NCBI GenBank assembly: GCA_009193035.1
Contig: SWDT01000068.1
Location: 1 to 64,000 of the forward strand
DNA length: 64,000 nucleotides
Origin: Halicephalobus mephisto
Lineage: Eukaryota; Nematoda; Chromadorea; Rhabditida; Panagrolaimidae
Reading direction: 5' to 3'
This document shows, piece by piece, positions 21,991 through 33,102 of the stretch. Numbering within the stretch: position 1 is the stretch's first letter; every line of letters begins with the position of its first letter. Position numbers and translations under genes: made by a program. The notes under the pieces were generated by a model, which was not told the DNA's origin, made no database searches, and worked only from the letters and a program-made list of their open reading frames with translations.

Positions 21991-22321
21991 CGGGCTGATA
22001 GTGGGTTATTATTTGTGGCGAAATTAATTGGAAAGGATTTTGAAGAATAAAGTTTTTTACGTCAACGACTCATGGAGATTTCCCGCTGGTTCTTGTTAGA
22101 AAAGGAAAAATTGGCCAAATTAAGCCGACGGAGGCGATTAAGACCAAATTTTAAACATTTTTTTAGTTTCATTTTTTTTAAATTTTACTGTGACGGACTT
22201 GAAATGGAATCTCCAAGAATGGCTTTTAGATTAGAATACTGTAATTCTAAAAATCAAGAAATTTTTTTTCGTCAATGAGAAATTATTGCCTGTGTTGGTT
22301 ATCCAGAAAAATCCTAAAAAA

Positions 22322-24969
22322 ATGAATGTAATTAATCATTGGCCATTCGAAGGATTGATCGGAGATCCGACTTACTTTGATCCTAACGACGGCAAATACA
22401 AATGTTGCTGTCAACAATGCCATGCTGCGGTAGGTTTTAAATTTATAAAAACATTAAAAATAAATTATTTTAAGAATCAAAAAAAAAATTATTTTAAAAA
22501 TTAAAAATAAATTATTTTAAAAATCAAAAAAAAATTATTTTAAAAATAAAAATAAATTATTTTAAGAATTAAAAAAAGTTATTTTAAAAATTAAAAAATA
22601 AATTATTTTAAAAATCAAAATATTTTTAAAAAAATTAAAAAATTAGAAAATTAAAAATTTGTTTTAGGACCAGATAATTTCCACTAGTAGTGGTCATTAG
22701 AATTGCCGACTTTTCCAAATTTTGAAAATCAAATTAGGTTCGAGTTCAAAAATTTCGAAATTAAATCAATTCAGTTCGAATTTGAATTTTTCGATTTTCG
22801 AAATTAAATCAATTCAGTTCGAATTTGAATTTCTTAATTTTCGAACTCGAACTAGTTCAGTTTGAATTCAAATCTCTTTATTTTTGAACTAGTTCGATTT
22901 CAATCCAGATCTTTCGATTTTCGAACTCAAACTATTCCAAAATCGATTTGAAACGTGACTCTAAAGTTCGAAAATCGACACTTTTGATGATTATTAATTA
23001 TTTCTGATCCCAAAAAAGCGCGCGTCAACTTCAACCATTCGTTTCAAGACCAAGAAATTCCCACTAACAGTTAATGCCAAGTTTTCCAATTTAAAGAAAT
23101 GCGCGTCAATCTTCAATCATTCTCTTCAAGAACAAAAAATTATTCGAATTCACTTTTAATATCCAAAAATCATGAAATATCAGATATTCGAGTCAAAACT
23201 TACAATTTTTTAAATTTCAAATTAATTTTTAATTAAAAATTAATATTTTAAAATTTTTATTTCGAAATTAATTTTTTTATTTTTAGTTAAAAATTTATTT
23301 TTTTTTGTTTTTATTTCGAAATTAATTTTTTTTATTTTTAGTTAAAAATTTATTTTTTTTTATTTTTAGTTAAAAATTAATTTTTTTGTTTTTATTTCGA
23401 AATTAATTTTTTTAATTTTTAGTTAAAAATTAAGTTTTTTTTTATTTTTAGTTAAAAATTTATTTTTTAAAATTTTTATTTCGAAATTAATTTTTTTATT
23501 TTTAGTTAAAAATTAATTTTTTTTATTTTTATTTCGAAATTTATTTTTTAAATTTTTAGTTAAAAATTAATTTTTTTTTGTTTTTAGTTAAAAATTTATT
23601 TTTTAAAATTTTTATTTCGAAATTTATTTTTTTTATCGTTGAAATATTTTCCAGACAGGAGTAAAAATCATCGCTGGTCTGATCTGCGTTACCGTCCTCA
23701 TGGAGATCTGGCATCTCGGTTGGTATCTGCTTTCAGGAACGGGTACCAGCGAGGGGATCCTCTCCTCCTTCTTCCAGCTCCTCGTCGGCCTCGTTATCTC
23801 CATCACGATCATCTACGCTCTCTGGAGTGAAAAAGCCGCTTTTCTGTTACCGTATCTACTTTTGCAAACAATGGGATTAGCTGGAGGATTTGTCATCCTT
23901 TTCGCACTCATATACGTTACCGTAATCGACGACATGAGCATGATCCGAGGATTTCTCGAATCCCACAGTTCCAACTCCCTCTTCGACGGGACCGCAAATA
24001 CGAAAACAGGACAAGGAGAACATCCACAATACATAGGGTGGATGATGGTGGGATCCTGCGTCGTCGTTATCGCCCTGCAGTTCTGGCTAATTAGCATCGT
24101 TTTTGCATGCTGGAGATTCTTCCGGTAGGTTTTATAAAACTCATTTTCTAAAATCTTAAAAAGAATAACTTTTTTAAATTTTATCTTTAATAAAAAACTC
24201 ATTTTCTAAAATCTTAAAAAAAACTACTTTTTTAAATTTTATTTTTAATAAAAAAACCATTTTCTAAAATCTTAAAAAACTACTTTTTTAATTTTCTTTA
24301 TTTTTAATAAAAAAATCATTTTCTAAAATTTTAAAAAAAACTACTTTTTAAAACTAAAATCAGTTTTTTAATTTTTTGTTATTTTTATGAAAATTTTGAA
24401 ATTTCTATTAAAATTACTTTTTGATTTTTTTACTTTTATTAAAGTTATTTTTTAATTTTTAGAGACAAAAAAGCTTATGGTTACTCAAAGGGCTACAATT
24501 CTTACATCGTCTTACGACCCCCATTTTTGGTAAGTTTGAAAATATAAAAACAGCTACAGTAACGGCTTAAATCCGTACCTAATAATATTAATTTAAAAAT
24601 CGAAAATTTCCTAAATACCAATAATTTCAAAGCATACTGTAATTCAAAAATTAATCTAATTTTTACTTACAGTAAAACTCAAAACAGGAACCCCAAAGAA
24701 CTCCCTTTTCACAATTCGTCCAATTTCCAATAATTTTAAATTTAAAAAATAAAAATTTCCAGCTCGATAAAGACGGCAATCGGTACTCGGACGAGACTGT
24801 AATTTTCCACAAGTTACTCAGATCCGTCTCTGCTGACGACCTCATAAACTACAGTAAACCCACCCGTTTCCGATCCCACTCCACCTTCGTAGCCACCACT
24901 CCCCACGGACCCAAGTCGTCTTCTATTTCATACGATTGTTCCACAAAACGGACTGTTTTCATAAATTAA
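22322..24969 (+). CDS. LAPTM4-like four-pass endolysosomal membrane protein
   Basis: Exons 22322-22429, 23655-24124, 24463-24529, 24763-24969; 283 residues. The N-terminal cytosolic part ends in a CCCQQCHA cluster just before the first membrane segment (KIIAGLICVTVLMEIWHLGWYLL), a layout seen in nematode LAPTM4/5-type proteins. Three further hydrophobic segments are SFFQLLVGLVISITIIYALW, LLLQTMGLAGGFVILFALIY and MMVGSCVVVIALQFWLISIV. The loop between TM3 and TM4 is polar. The cytosolic tail is about 100 residues with tyrosines (YGYSKGYNSYIVL) that could be sorting or PY-like signals. Placement in the LAPTM4/5 family is by topology and the Cys cluster, not by a strong motif. The 3' end converges on DHODH with a 66-bp gap. 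Confidence 0.65.
22440..23640. repeat. Low-complexity intron 1 of the LAPTM4-like gene
   Basis: Three blocks: A-rich TTAAAAATAAATTATTTTAAAAATCAAA iterations (to ~22660); a 22730-22960 block iterating short words such as TTCGAATTTGAATTT and CAATTCAGTTCGAA; and T-rich AGTTAAAAATTAATTTTTTT iterations (23190-23640) with repeated TTTCGAAATTAATTTTT. No coding signal. Confidence 0.75.
24140..24360. repeat. Tandem ~57-bp repeat, LAPTM4-like intron 2
   Basis: Four units of AACTCATTTTCTAAAATCTT followed by an A-run, ACTTTTTTAAATTTTATTTT and TAATAAAAAA. Diverged in the last unit. Confidence 0.75.
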
Positions 24970-25035
24970 AACTACTTTTAACTTACCAAATTACTACTTT
25001 CCATTCAAAAAAATACTATCATAAACAATACTCAA

Positions 25036-26895
25036 TTATTTAATTTCCGGAAAATCGATTCCAATCGCTTCTTGAACATTCTTGAAACCGTCTTTCCTAA
25101 GGCATTCGTCCAGTTCCCGTTTAACCTTCCCAATGACCGGAAATCCCTGATAAACCATGGCAGTATAAAGTTGAACCAACGAAGCTCCAGCTTTGATCTT
25201 CTCATAGGCGTCTTGACCACTAGATATCCCTCCACATCCAATAATGGGGATTTTCCCTTCGGTCAATTGATACATTTCTCCAACCACTTGGGTACTTAAG
25301 TTCTTTAGGGGTTTTCCACTAAGACCACCGATTTCTTCTTTTTCCTTTGATTTCAAAGATTCTGGTCGAGATACTGTCGTATTCGAAACAATCAAACCAT
25401 CTACACCGTTAGATTTGTCGAGAACTAACTAAAATGTAAATAATATTATACAAAAATCAGAAATGAGTTTCTTTCAAAAAAGCTTCAGCACAACTTTTTG
25501 AGAATTTCTAGAAACTACAGTATTCCAAGTTGCAATTTTCGCAGATCATTTCGCAATCATGTTATTGTAAAAAACAAAAATTTAATTTTTCCCAAATGAA
25601 TTTCTAAAAATCACTAAGCTACAGTATCTTAAGCAAAAAATTAGATTTTATTCAGTAATTATACTGTAGTTAACTTTTTAGAACAGTAATCTACCTAAAT
25701 AGATTTATAAACTTCCATATCAAGGTTATAAGAATTTTTTTCTATTTTGAAAAATCAACAATCATATACGAAATTATTAATAAATACTTTTGAAAACTAC
25801 AATTTTGAAATATTCAACCGGAAATTAGTGAATATAATCATATACGGAATTATCAATATTTTTGAAAATTAGAATTTTGAAATACTCAACCGGAAATTAG
25901 TGAATATAATCATATATTAAATTTTCAATACTTTTGAAAATTAGAATTTTGAAATACTCAACCGGAAATTAATGACTATAATCATATATGAAATTTTCAA
26001 TACTTTTGAAAACTACAGTCCTCAAATACTCAATCAAAAATTGCTGTCTATAATTACACATAATTTCAATAAAACCCACCTTCGATATATCTCTTTTATC
26101 TCTGAAATTCAGATCCGGAGCAATCTTCAACAACACTTTCGGTTTTCTTTTAAATTCCGATTCTTCTCTATCAACAGCATCTTTCACCATTTTTAACAAC
26201 TTCTTAAGCTCTTTTTTTCCTTGCAGACTTCTCAATCCCGGAGTATTCGGCGAACTCACATTCACAACCAGATAATCACACCAAGGACTAAAACTACCAA
26301 CACCAATTTCATAATCAGACCCAGCATCTATTGTTGTTTTATTTTTCCCCAAATTCACTCCGAGAAGTATAGGATTATCCGGATTATATAGTTGCTTAAC
26401 TCTCGCACTTACAGGACCACATCCTTCGCTGTTGAATCCATATCTGTTGATCACTCCTTCGTCTTCAATCAGTCTGAAAACTCTCGGTTTCGGATTTCCC
26501 GGCTGAGGTCTGGGAGTAACTGATCCAATTTCCACGAATCCCACTCCGCATTTCCTCAAGTTTTCGATTGCTTCTCCGTCTTTATCAAATCCCGCCGCAA
26601 TCCCGAGAGGATTAACGAAATCCCGACCAAACACGTTTGACTTCAAAGTCTCATATTCCTTCAAATTATCTCCCGTTCTTGGTAATAATCCATATTTAGC
26701 CATTTTCACCGCTAACTGATGAGATTGTTCCCCATCAAAATACCTCCGAGTCACAGGAAGAACCATCTTGTAAAAATTCTCCGATCCACAATAAAGTTCT
26801 GTTCCAACATACAGTACCCCTCCACCGAGGAGAATTTTGATTGTCGATTTCCATATATATCCAGGAGGAAGATTCGGGTACAATCTCGTCGCCAT
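25036..26895 (-). CDS. dhod-1: Dihydroorotate dehydrogenase (quinone), mitochondrial class 2
   Basis: Two exons, 26080-26895 and 25036-25428 on the minus strand; 402 residues. It catalyses dihydroorotate to orotate with ubiquinone as acceptor, at the mitochondrial inner membrane. It has an N-terminal hydrophobic anchor ([17 protein letters not shown], ~19-36), then the class 2 helical quinone-tunnel region, [49 protein letters not shown], and [16 protein letters not shown] with the catalytic serine (~215). The second exon has [21 protein letters not shown] and the phosphate-binding [19 protein letters not shown]. Length and motifs match the family. Its ATG (26895-26893) shares one base with the COMMD6 TAA (TAATG). 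The intron holds ~65-bp tandem repeats. Confidence 0.96.
25740..26040. repeat. Tandem ~65-bp repeat in DHODH intron
   Basis: Four to five units with ATAATCATATA-ATTTTCAATACTTTTGAAAA-TAGAATTTTGAAATACTC-AACCGGAAATTAGTGA. Units become more diverged at both ends. Confidence 0.85.
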
Positions 26896-27687
26896 TACTG
26901 TGATTGAAGAGCTGGATGTTCTTCTAGTTGTTTTAAAAAGGCTTTCAACTGAAAAACAATAATCAAACTAATAAAAAGCAAAAATAGACTTTTTTATGGA
27001 ACAACTTTTATACAAATTTCCGGGATTTTCAATTTTAGATAACTTAAAAATCTTTTGAAATTCTATAAATTTCTAAATAATCCTAATATCATAAAAATCA
27101 TATATCAACTTTTTAATAAAATAACTTTGACACTAGTTTTTAGAATTTTTCGGAATTTTTTTTATCTCAGATAACTTAAAAATCTTTTGAAATTCTATAA
27201 ATTTCTAAATAATCCTAATATCATAAAAATCATATATCAACTTTTTAATAAAATTATCTCGACACGAATTTTTAAAACTTTCCGAAATAGTTTTGCGAAA
27301 CACGAGAACGAGATATCAGATTTGTCATTTTTCTAATATCACAAACTTTCCCCTTTCTGCACGGGAATTTAAAAACTACAAAAAATTCTCATTCTAATTT
27401 TAATGTTTTTAAAAGATCGTTTTTTGTATTAATTTTAATTTTTTAAAATAAAATTTACCTCTTTTGGAGTAAATTCGAAAACAAGGGGTTCTGCCGGGAC
27501 CCTGTCAGCCCCTTCACAATGAAGATGTAGTTGAACCAAAGGCTGCAAGGAAGAAGGAGAACAATCAGGCTGAGTAACAAGCTGAAAAAAATCAATAAAT
27601 TGCATTCCTTAAGTTAAAAGTACAAACCTTTGAAGTCCACGAAAAATCTCTCACAATATAACAATCCGATGGAAACGATGATGTCAT
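26895..27687 (-). CDS. COMMD6: COMMD6-like, COMM-domain-only protein
   Basis: Three exons, 27628-27687, 27459-27581 and 26895-26948 on the minus strand; 78 residues. The product is essentially a lone COMM domain: VRDFSWTSKLV (the conserved Trp region), PLVQLHLHCEGAD (central strands), LVFEFTPKELKAFLKQLEE (the F....F..F helix). The size matches COMMD6 (about 85 residues), the only short member of the family. COMMD proteins form the Commander complex with CCDC22/CCDC93 and act in endosomal recycling. Introns have clean GT/CAG ends and all phases are zero. The TAA overlaps the DHODH start codon. The METTL17 stop is 122 bp upstream, so it sits inside a same-strand gene run. Confidence 0.8.
27041..27254. 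repeat. Two-copy direct repeat in COMMD6 intron 2
   Basis: About 80 bp at 27041-27120 recur at ~27175-27254 almost unchanged (AACTTAAAAATCTTTTGAAA ... ATCATATATCAACTTTTTAA). Confidence 0.8.
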
Positions 27688-27809
27688 CAAATTTTCACTT
27701 AATTATTTAAATACAAAAATCATTTAAAAATTTAAAATATTTCATCGTTTTTGACGATTTTTTAAAATTTTTCTATAAAAAAATAAAATTTATTAAAAAA
27801 TCAACTAAT
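27688..27809 (-). promoter_or_regulatory. Intercistronic region METTL17-COMMD6
   Basis: 122 bp between stop and start on the minus strand. Read in gene direction it has AATAAA soon after the METTL17 stop, then a U-rich tract ending in TATAG, a plausible trans-splice acceptor. This is the spacing and order expected inside a nematode operon. Inferred from sequence only. Confidence 0.45.
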
Positions 27810-29661
27810 TTATTTTTTAATTTTTTTGAGCATTTCTCTCACAATGTGATAATCACCATCAGAAGCCACTATTTCGCCTTCAATCGGGAATAACTGTCCA
27901 GGAATCGCTGATTTAGCCAACTGATACAACGGTCCAGCCCTTTTCGAAACGGGAAATTTCTGAATTCCATCAAACGGGGTACATACTTTACAAGTCACAC
28001 ATCCACTGGCTTTACTTTTGTCCAACAATCTTCCTGGATTTTCACTTTTCGGTCTTATACCTTTCTCCATAATACAGTAACTAAACGCAGATAATCCTGT
28101 TCCATCTTTATTTTTCGATTTCGTTTTTCCATCAGCTCTAAATTCTTGCCATTTCGCGAAGAATTTACAACTTTTCCTCCCGGTTCCAGCATCCAGTAAA
28201 GGGCATCCTCCATCATGCGGACAAGGCGCAAACACATGACCTGTTTCAATAAAAGTTGGTAATTTTTCCGGATTAGGAAGTTTCTCTCTCAACAGTAGGA
28301 ATTTCTCCGAATAACTCATTATCTTATCTTTAATAATCGCTTCAATTTCATCGTTGTAGATACCTTCTTTAATCAGAATCTCCTTCAAGGCCGCCGAGTC
28401 CATTTTGACTCCATTTGTCAGGATGAAGTTCCTTACCTGCATCAGTGCCTCGAAAGAATCCTCCAATTCTGACTCGATAATCACTAGAAATCTATTCGTT
28501 CTATTCCATAATGTAGAAATTAATTCTAATCTCTGTTCATGTGAGGCAATTTCGATCAGAGTTCTGTGCAGAAGAACTAAATCGTACTTTTTCTGAGGGG
28601 ACGGTACTAAAGACCTTCGAAAATACACATTCTTCGAGACCAGTCCTGTTACTTCTGGATTACTTTCGCCCTGGAATTACAATATGATCAATAATGTTTA
28701 GAAAATTAAGAAACTCACCCTCATAACGTCCATGGCAAAGTGCGAAATATTGTCGTCCGCGTCCACCAGACAGTATTCTTCGAAATCGTCTCCCCAGACA
28801 TTCCTCGCGGCCCAGAAAGCACTTCCACAACCACTACCGTAATCCAGTATCGTCTTCGGCTTGAATTGTATCCTTTCAAATTCATTCAGGACTTTCCTGA
28901 CTTCGGCATAATACGGTGCTAATCTACTAAGAGTAAAAACTGCTGCGTCTTCTTTGTCTTTGAATTCCAGTGGCTTCCAATTGTATCTTGTTTTTTTGAG
29001 CTTCTTGGCTACTTGTCTATAGAGATACTTCTCCTGGGCATTGAGGACTTTCTGGGAAAAATTTTCAGGACCTAGATTGAAATCAGAAAATTCATCAGTT
29101 TTAAGTTGAGCTACGATTTCTCTCCTTGCTGCTTGGACTTCTTTGGGAGATGCTGGGAATCGTCTTTGATTCAGTTTTTCTGTCAACTAAATAAAAAGTT
29201 TAAAAGTGATATAAAATAAAGGACTTTCAAAATGAAAAAATAAAGAAATTTAAATTTTAAAATAAAGGACTTCCAAAATGAAAAATATAAAAATAAAGAA
29301 ATTTAAATTTTAAAATGAAAAAATAAGGAAATTTAAATTTTAAAATTAAAAAAAAAAACCAAACCTGATCGGCTTCGTATTGGGTCATTTTTGTAGGTTT
29401 TTTGGATTCTACTAAAGCATTTTTTAATCCTTCTATGGCTTCTTTAGGTAGAGTAAATAGTCTCGGAGTTTTGACAGCAACGTAGCCCTTAACTGGAGTA
29501 ATTTTAAGGACCGCATGCTCATCTGTACAAGCGTTTATCGTAGTCACATGACACTTTCCGTCTTCATAGGTTCTGTTGAAGGTATCTTGATTCTTCAGAG
29601 CTGGGGATAACCTACTAGAAGCTGATGCTGCTCTGGTAAGAAGAAAGGAGGATTTCTTCAT
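27810..29661 (-). CDS. METTL17: METTL17-type mitochondrial ribosome assembly factor
   Basis: Exons 29365-29661, 28719-29186, 27810-28670 on the minus strand; 541 residues. The N-terminus (MKKSSFLLTRAASASSRL) looks like a mitochondrial presequence. The SAM-binding fold starts at KTILDYGSGCGSAFWAA, with CLVDADDN as the acidic strand end. The Rsm22/METTL17 family cysteines are present: CPHDGGCPL and, near the C-terminus, GCVTCKVCTP; with C-terminal residues they ligate a 4Fe-4S cluster in the mitochondrial proteins (family knowledge). It supports assembly of the mitochondrial small ribosomal subunit. The start codon is two bases after a TTTTAG acceptor-like site (29664-29669), and PHPT1 ends 139 bp upstream on the same strand. 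Confidence 0.88.
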
Positions 29662-29800
29662 CACTAAAACGAAAAATCTAAAGTCAAAGTTGAACAAAGT
29701 CGGAAATAGTTAGGGATGGAAAACCCGTAATTGTGCAAATTTGGACTAAATACAACATTTAATATAAATAGTGCTACAAGAAAGTAGAATTAATGAAGAT
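29662..29800 (-). promoter_or_regulatory. Intercistronic region PHPT1-METTL17 with likely trans-splice acceptor
   Basis: 139 bp on the minus strand. In gene direction it ends ...TTTTTCGTTTTAG|TG-ATG, an acceptor immediately before the METTL17 start codon with no upstream exon to join. That fits spliced-leader addition to a downstream operon gene. Confidence 0.5.
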
Positions 29801-30277
29801 TCAATAGCCATCGTTGGAATAGGTGATGTCGTAGTTGGGGTACTTCTGCTTCAGCAACTCAACGGTCTTGCTGTGATCCGGTTGGCCATAAGCCTGAAAG
29901 AATCGTTAATATATGAATCTTGTACAGGATTATATACGGATGCTGAAAGTGGGAGTTCGGGAAGAAAAAACGAACCTGGGAATATCCGTAGACAAAAAGC
30001 GTTTTTTTCCCTTCGTGGTGCTCGATCCTGCCGCCTCCGGGACACGTGAACGAGAAGCCCTTGTATTGCGACTTTACTTCATCTAGGATATCGTTGTGAT
30101 AGGGACATCTACCGTAGCCTCTGACGATGAGCTTGGTGTCTCCGGAATCCTTGTCCTTCACCTAAAAAACGAAAAATTCGATATATAAAAACCCATCTTT
30201 ACCTTGATCTGGATGTACTTAAATTTCCCTGTTCCATCGATCTCGACATCAGGAATTTCGTCAATTCTCTTGGACAT
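29801..30277 (-). CDS. PHPT1: 14-kDa phosphohistidine phosphatase (Janus family)
   Basis: Exons 30203-30277, 29976-30161, 29801-29893 on the minus strand; 117 residues from the inner ATG. An upstream in-frame ATG at 30343 would add 22 residues (IRACLALNSRIPSRSFCF) that resemble a mitochondrial targeting sequence. Family motifs: IPDVEIDGTGKFKYI, VRGYGRCPYHNDI (His53-equivalent catalytic residue in the YH dipeptide), CPGGGRIEHH, VYGYSQAYGQPDHSKTVELL, and the ending YP.Y.IT..NDGY that is nearly identical to human PHPT1. It removes phosphate from histidine in target proteins. It is first in the minus-strand run. Confidence 0.92.
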
Positions 30278-30424
30278 CGTGGAAAAGAAACAGAAGCTTC
30301 GAGAAGGAATTCTTGAATTCAAAGCCAAACAAGCTCTGATCATTTTTCTCTTTTTCTCTCGACGCGAAAACTTGGCCTGGTTCGGGTTTTTCGTTTTTCA
30401 CTCGATTCCCGATTCCGTCAACCA
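30278..30424. promoter_or_regulatory. Divergent promoter PHPT1 run / CID gene
   Basis: 82-147 bp separate the two divergent start codons, depending on which PHPT1 ATG is used. The short distance implies one shared promoter for both multi-gene runs. No TATA box is evident. Confidence 0.5.
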
Positions 30425-32098
30425 ATGGCGCTGACGAAAGGAATAATTTTCAAGCGGCTTCAATCCGCGAAAAATCTCCAACAGAGCGTCGAAACCATGT
30501 CGGCTTGGATTCTCCATCATGTAAAGTATATCTCGACGATTTCCAGAGTTTGGTTCGATGTCTACGTCGGAGGTCTGAATTTCGTAATTTTCATATATTT
30601 TAATTCCCCCGATTTCAGCTAATGACGAACTTAAAATTACTTTAATATACATTATGAATGATGTGCTCCAAAAATCAAGGAAACTCCATGGAGATTTGCC
30701 CCAGAAAATTTGCACTACTTTCTATTTCCATTTACGGTACTGTATTCTGATTTCTAGTGATCCTGTGAAGCAGAAGATCAGAAGAGTTGCCGGAATCCTG
30801 GCTACGCGACATGTGATTTCGAAATCCAGAGAAGAAGAATTGAATGATTTACTTGGTAAGCACTTGCTTTTCTCTTTTTCCCTTTACTGCGCTTTCCAGA
30901 TGGAAAAATTGTCCGGATATTTCCTCCAGACTTGAAAACTTTGGGTGTGGAACAGCCTTCGACGTCGGACAGTGCTAAAGTCGTCCGACACGACAAGTAT
31001 ATAAACCTGATTAGAAGCTTGATCCAGGAGGAAGGCATTTTGCCTCAGAATTCTCGTGAGTTTCATTGTTTTTCTCGTAAAATTCCATCAATTCCTTTCA
31101 GTCAGCAATGAAGGTGATAGACCTCCGTTATTGAGCAAGAAAGAAGGAACTAATCAACTTTTATCTTTGATTCCTGACGTTTCTGGCGGTGCCCACAACG
31201 TTGAATCTGTCGGAGAAAATTTCCGAGTGTTTGAATACGTGGATGCTGTGCAGAAAGCAGAAAAAGACGGGAAACAAGGTCCATTTAATCCTGAGGATCT
31301 CGGGTTGACGGACTCACGGGACGATTTCTATACTGTTAATACGACGGTTCCTAAATCGATGGAGAAATGCGACTACAAGTCGATGAAACAAATCAGGTCT
31401 TTGGAAATTAAACATTTGGTTGGTTTTTTACTTCTGACATAGATTATTAAGTTTTTCAGAAAGGAGAATTGGCCGCTGCGGATACGCTCAGCACAAGAAG
31501 TTCAAACAAGAATGTTCCTCAATCCACTCGGGATTCTACCTCTTCTTCTGACAGTTTGCAGCATTCTAAACTACAGCAAGGTCATTCCGAACAGTACTCT
31601 CCGCCTGTTGTCGCTCCGCCAATAAAGAAATCAAGGTTTTCGACTGATTCAATCCCTCAGAGTTCTCCGATGAGCTCGAGGCAATCGTCCAGAGAATTTT
31701 TGGATTCTATTCCTTTGCCTGATCCAATTCCAGTGAGCGAAATCCCCCTTCCTGCTCAACAACCGCCTCCGTTGATGTATAAACCAAGTCTGTCGGCGGA
31801 TGAAGCTCCTCCTGGTGTGGATGACCCTTCAAACGATATGAGTATTGTCTTGCCTGCCCCTTTACAGTATGCTGATCCAATGCAGATGTATAGTCCGACG
31901 TTTCCTCAATTTTCTGGGTCACAAAGTCCACAAGAACCAAAGACGTATTCTCAATCTGAAAAGCCGGCTCAAGTCTCTTCTTCAAGACGTAGCAGGCATT
32001 CGTTTGATCGCCATCATGATGATCGATATTACGATAGAAATTACCATCATAACAATGATTATCGTCCTAGAAACGGTCATTACCGATCTAGATATTGA
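30425..32098 (+). CDS. CID-domain protein of the RPRD/CIDS type
   Basis: Exons 30425-30572, 30619-30855, 30900-31055, 31102-31418, 31460-32098; 498 residues. The N-terminal ~130 residues form a CTD-interacting domain: SVETMSAWILHH..I..VW, then ITLIYIMNDVLQKSRK, then KIRRVAGILATRHV (compare LTFLYLANDVIQNSKRK and LERLLNIW in RPRD1, from memory). Such proteins bind phosphorylated Pol II CTD heptads in the nucleus. The rest is low complexity, rich in Ser, Pro and Gln, and ends in a His/Asp/Tyr/Arg-rich tail (RHHDDRYYDRNYHH). A possible 21-nt intron at 30737-30757 (GTACTG...TTCTAG) is in frame; I keep it as exon because the domain length then fits (37 versus 38 residues). TIMM23 follows 141 bp later. 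Confidence 0.82.
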
Positions 32099-32239
32099 AT
32101 TTTCCATATTGCTCACGGGTTTAATATAATTAAAGATCTCTTTTGAGATGTGCAAGGTTGATTGTCGGTTGTAAGCCGAATTTTATATTGGAAATTTTTT
32201 ATTTTTTGATTTTTAATGGTTTTTGAAGGTTTTTAGACG

Positions 32240-32993
32240 ATGAGTTGGTTTGGATTTGGATCATCAACCCCTGCGGCAACGACGACTGCCTCAAATGAAG
32301 ATCTTTCTGGTGAATTGAAACTTCATTCTGATGATGAAATTGCTCAAGCCACTCCGGATCTCGTTAAGGAAACACCAGTGTTTTCTGCACCACCATTGGC
32401 TTTAGATCAAATTAAACATACAGGTGTTTCGTTGAACCGTCAAATGTCACCATATCTTCAGATGGATCCGTCTATTTTTCGAACGACTCAACCTCAATAT
32501 ATTATGCCTGAAGGAAATGAACATGGAAAAGGGAAATTTGAATTTGCTCTTAGTCATATTGGATGGGCTGTTGGAAGCGGATTCTTTGTTGGATGCACTC
32601 GGGGATTTATTCCGGAACTTTTTAACCCGGAAACTCGCCAATTGGTAAGTGGTTTTTTAGGATTTTTTTATTAATGGTTGTTTTTAGTCTGGAAAACCAT
32701 GGATGACTCGTTTGGTGAATGCAACGGTGAAACACGGAAGTGGATATGCTCAACCGGCAGGAACAGCGGTTTTCATATATTCGGTCTTTGAAATTTTATT
32801 CAAAAGTGTTAGAGCTGATGATGATCTCAATTCTCTAGCTGCAGGAACTTGTGCTGGTGCTCTTTTCCGTAGTCCTCATGGTATAAAGGCTTCTGGTCAA
32901 GGTGCTGCGTTTGGACTCGTTTTGGCAACGATCTGGGCAATTGTTAACACTGATAGTCGTCAACGATTCAGAGAAATGCTCCATTTGGCTTAG
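32240..32993 (+). CDS. timm-23: Mitochondrial import channel subunit TIM23
   Basis: Exons 32240-32644 and 32688-32993; 236 residues. The N-terminal half is the polar intermembrane-space region with LNRQMSPYLQMDPSIF, a conserved TIM23 stretch before the membrane part. Then come four predicted membrane segments of the Tim17/22/23 fold: ALSHIGWAVGSGFFVGCTRG, RLVNATVKHGSGYAQPAGTA...IYSVFE, LAAGTCAGALFRSPHGIKAS, and AAFGLVLATIWAIV. The R/GxxG pattern typical of the family is seen. It forms the presequence translocase of the inner membrane. An acceptor-like GGTTTTTAG|ACG-ATG precedes the start, suggesting trans-splicing downstream of the CID gene. Confidence 0.93.
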
Positions 32994-33102
32994 TAATCCA
33001 ATGTCGAAATTGTTCTAGCTTTTTGGACAATTGTTAGATTAATAATCTCGGAAAATGACTAGGATTGAGTAGTTTTTTGTTGTTATTTGAAGAGTGATAA
33101 AA

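Noticed and set aside
22072..22278. 68-codon ORF after COG1
   Set aside because: It lies between the COG1 polyA signal and the LAPTM4-like start, is low in complexity and has no splice or family support.
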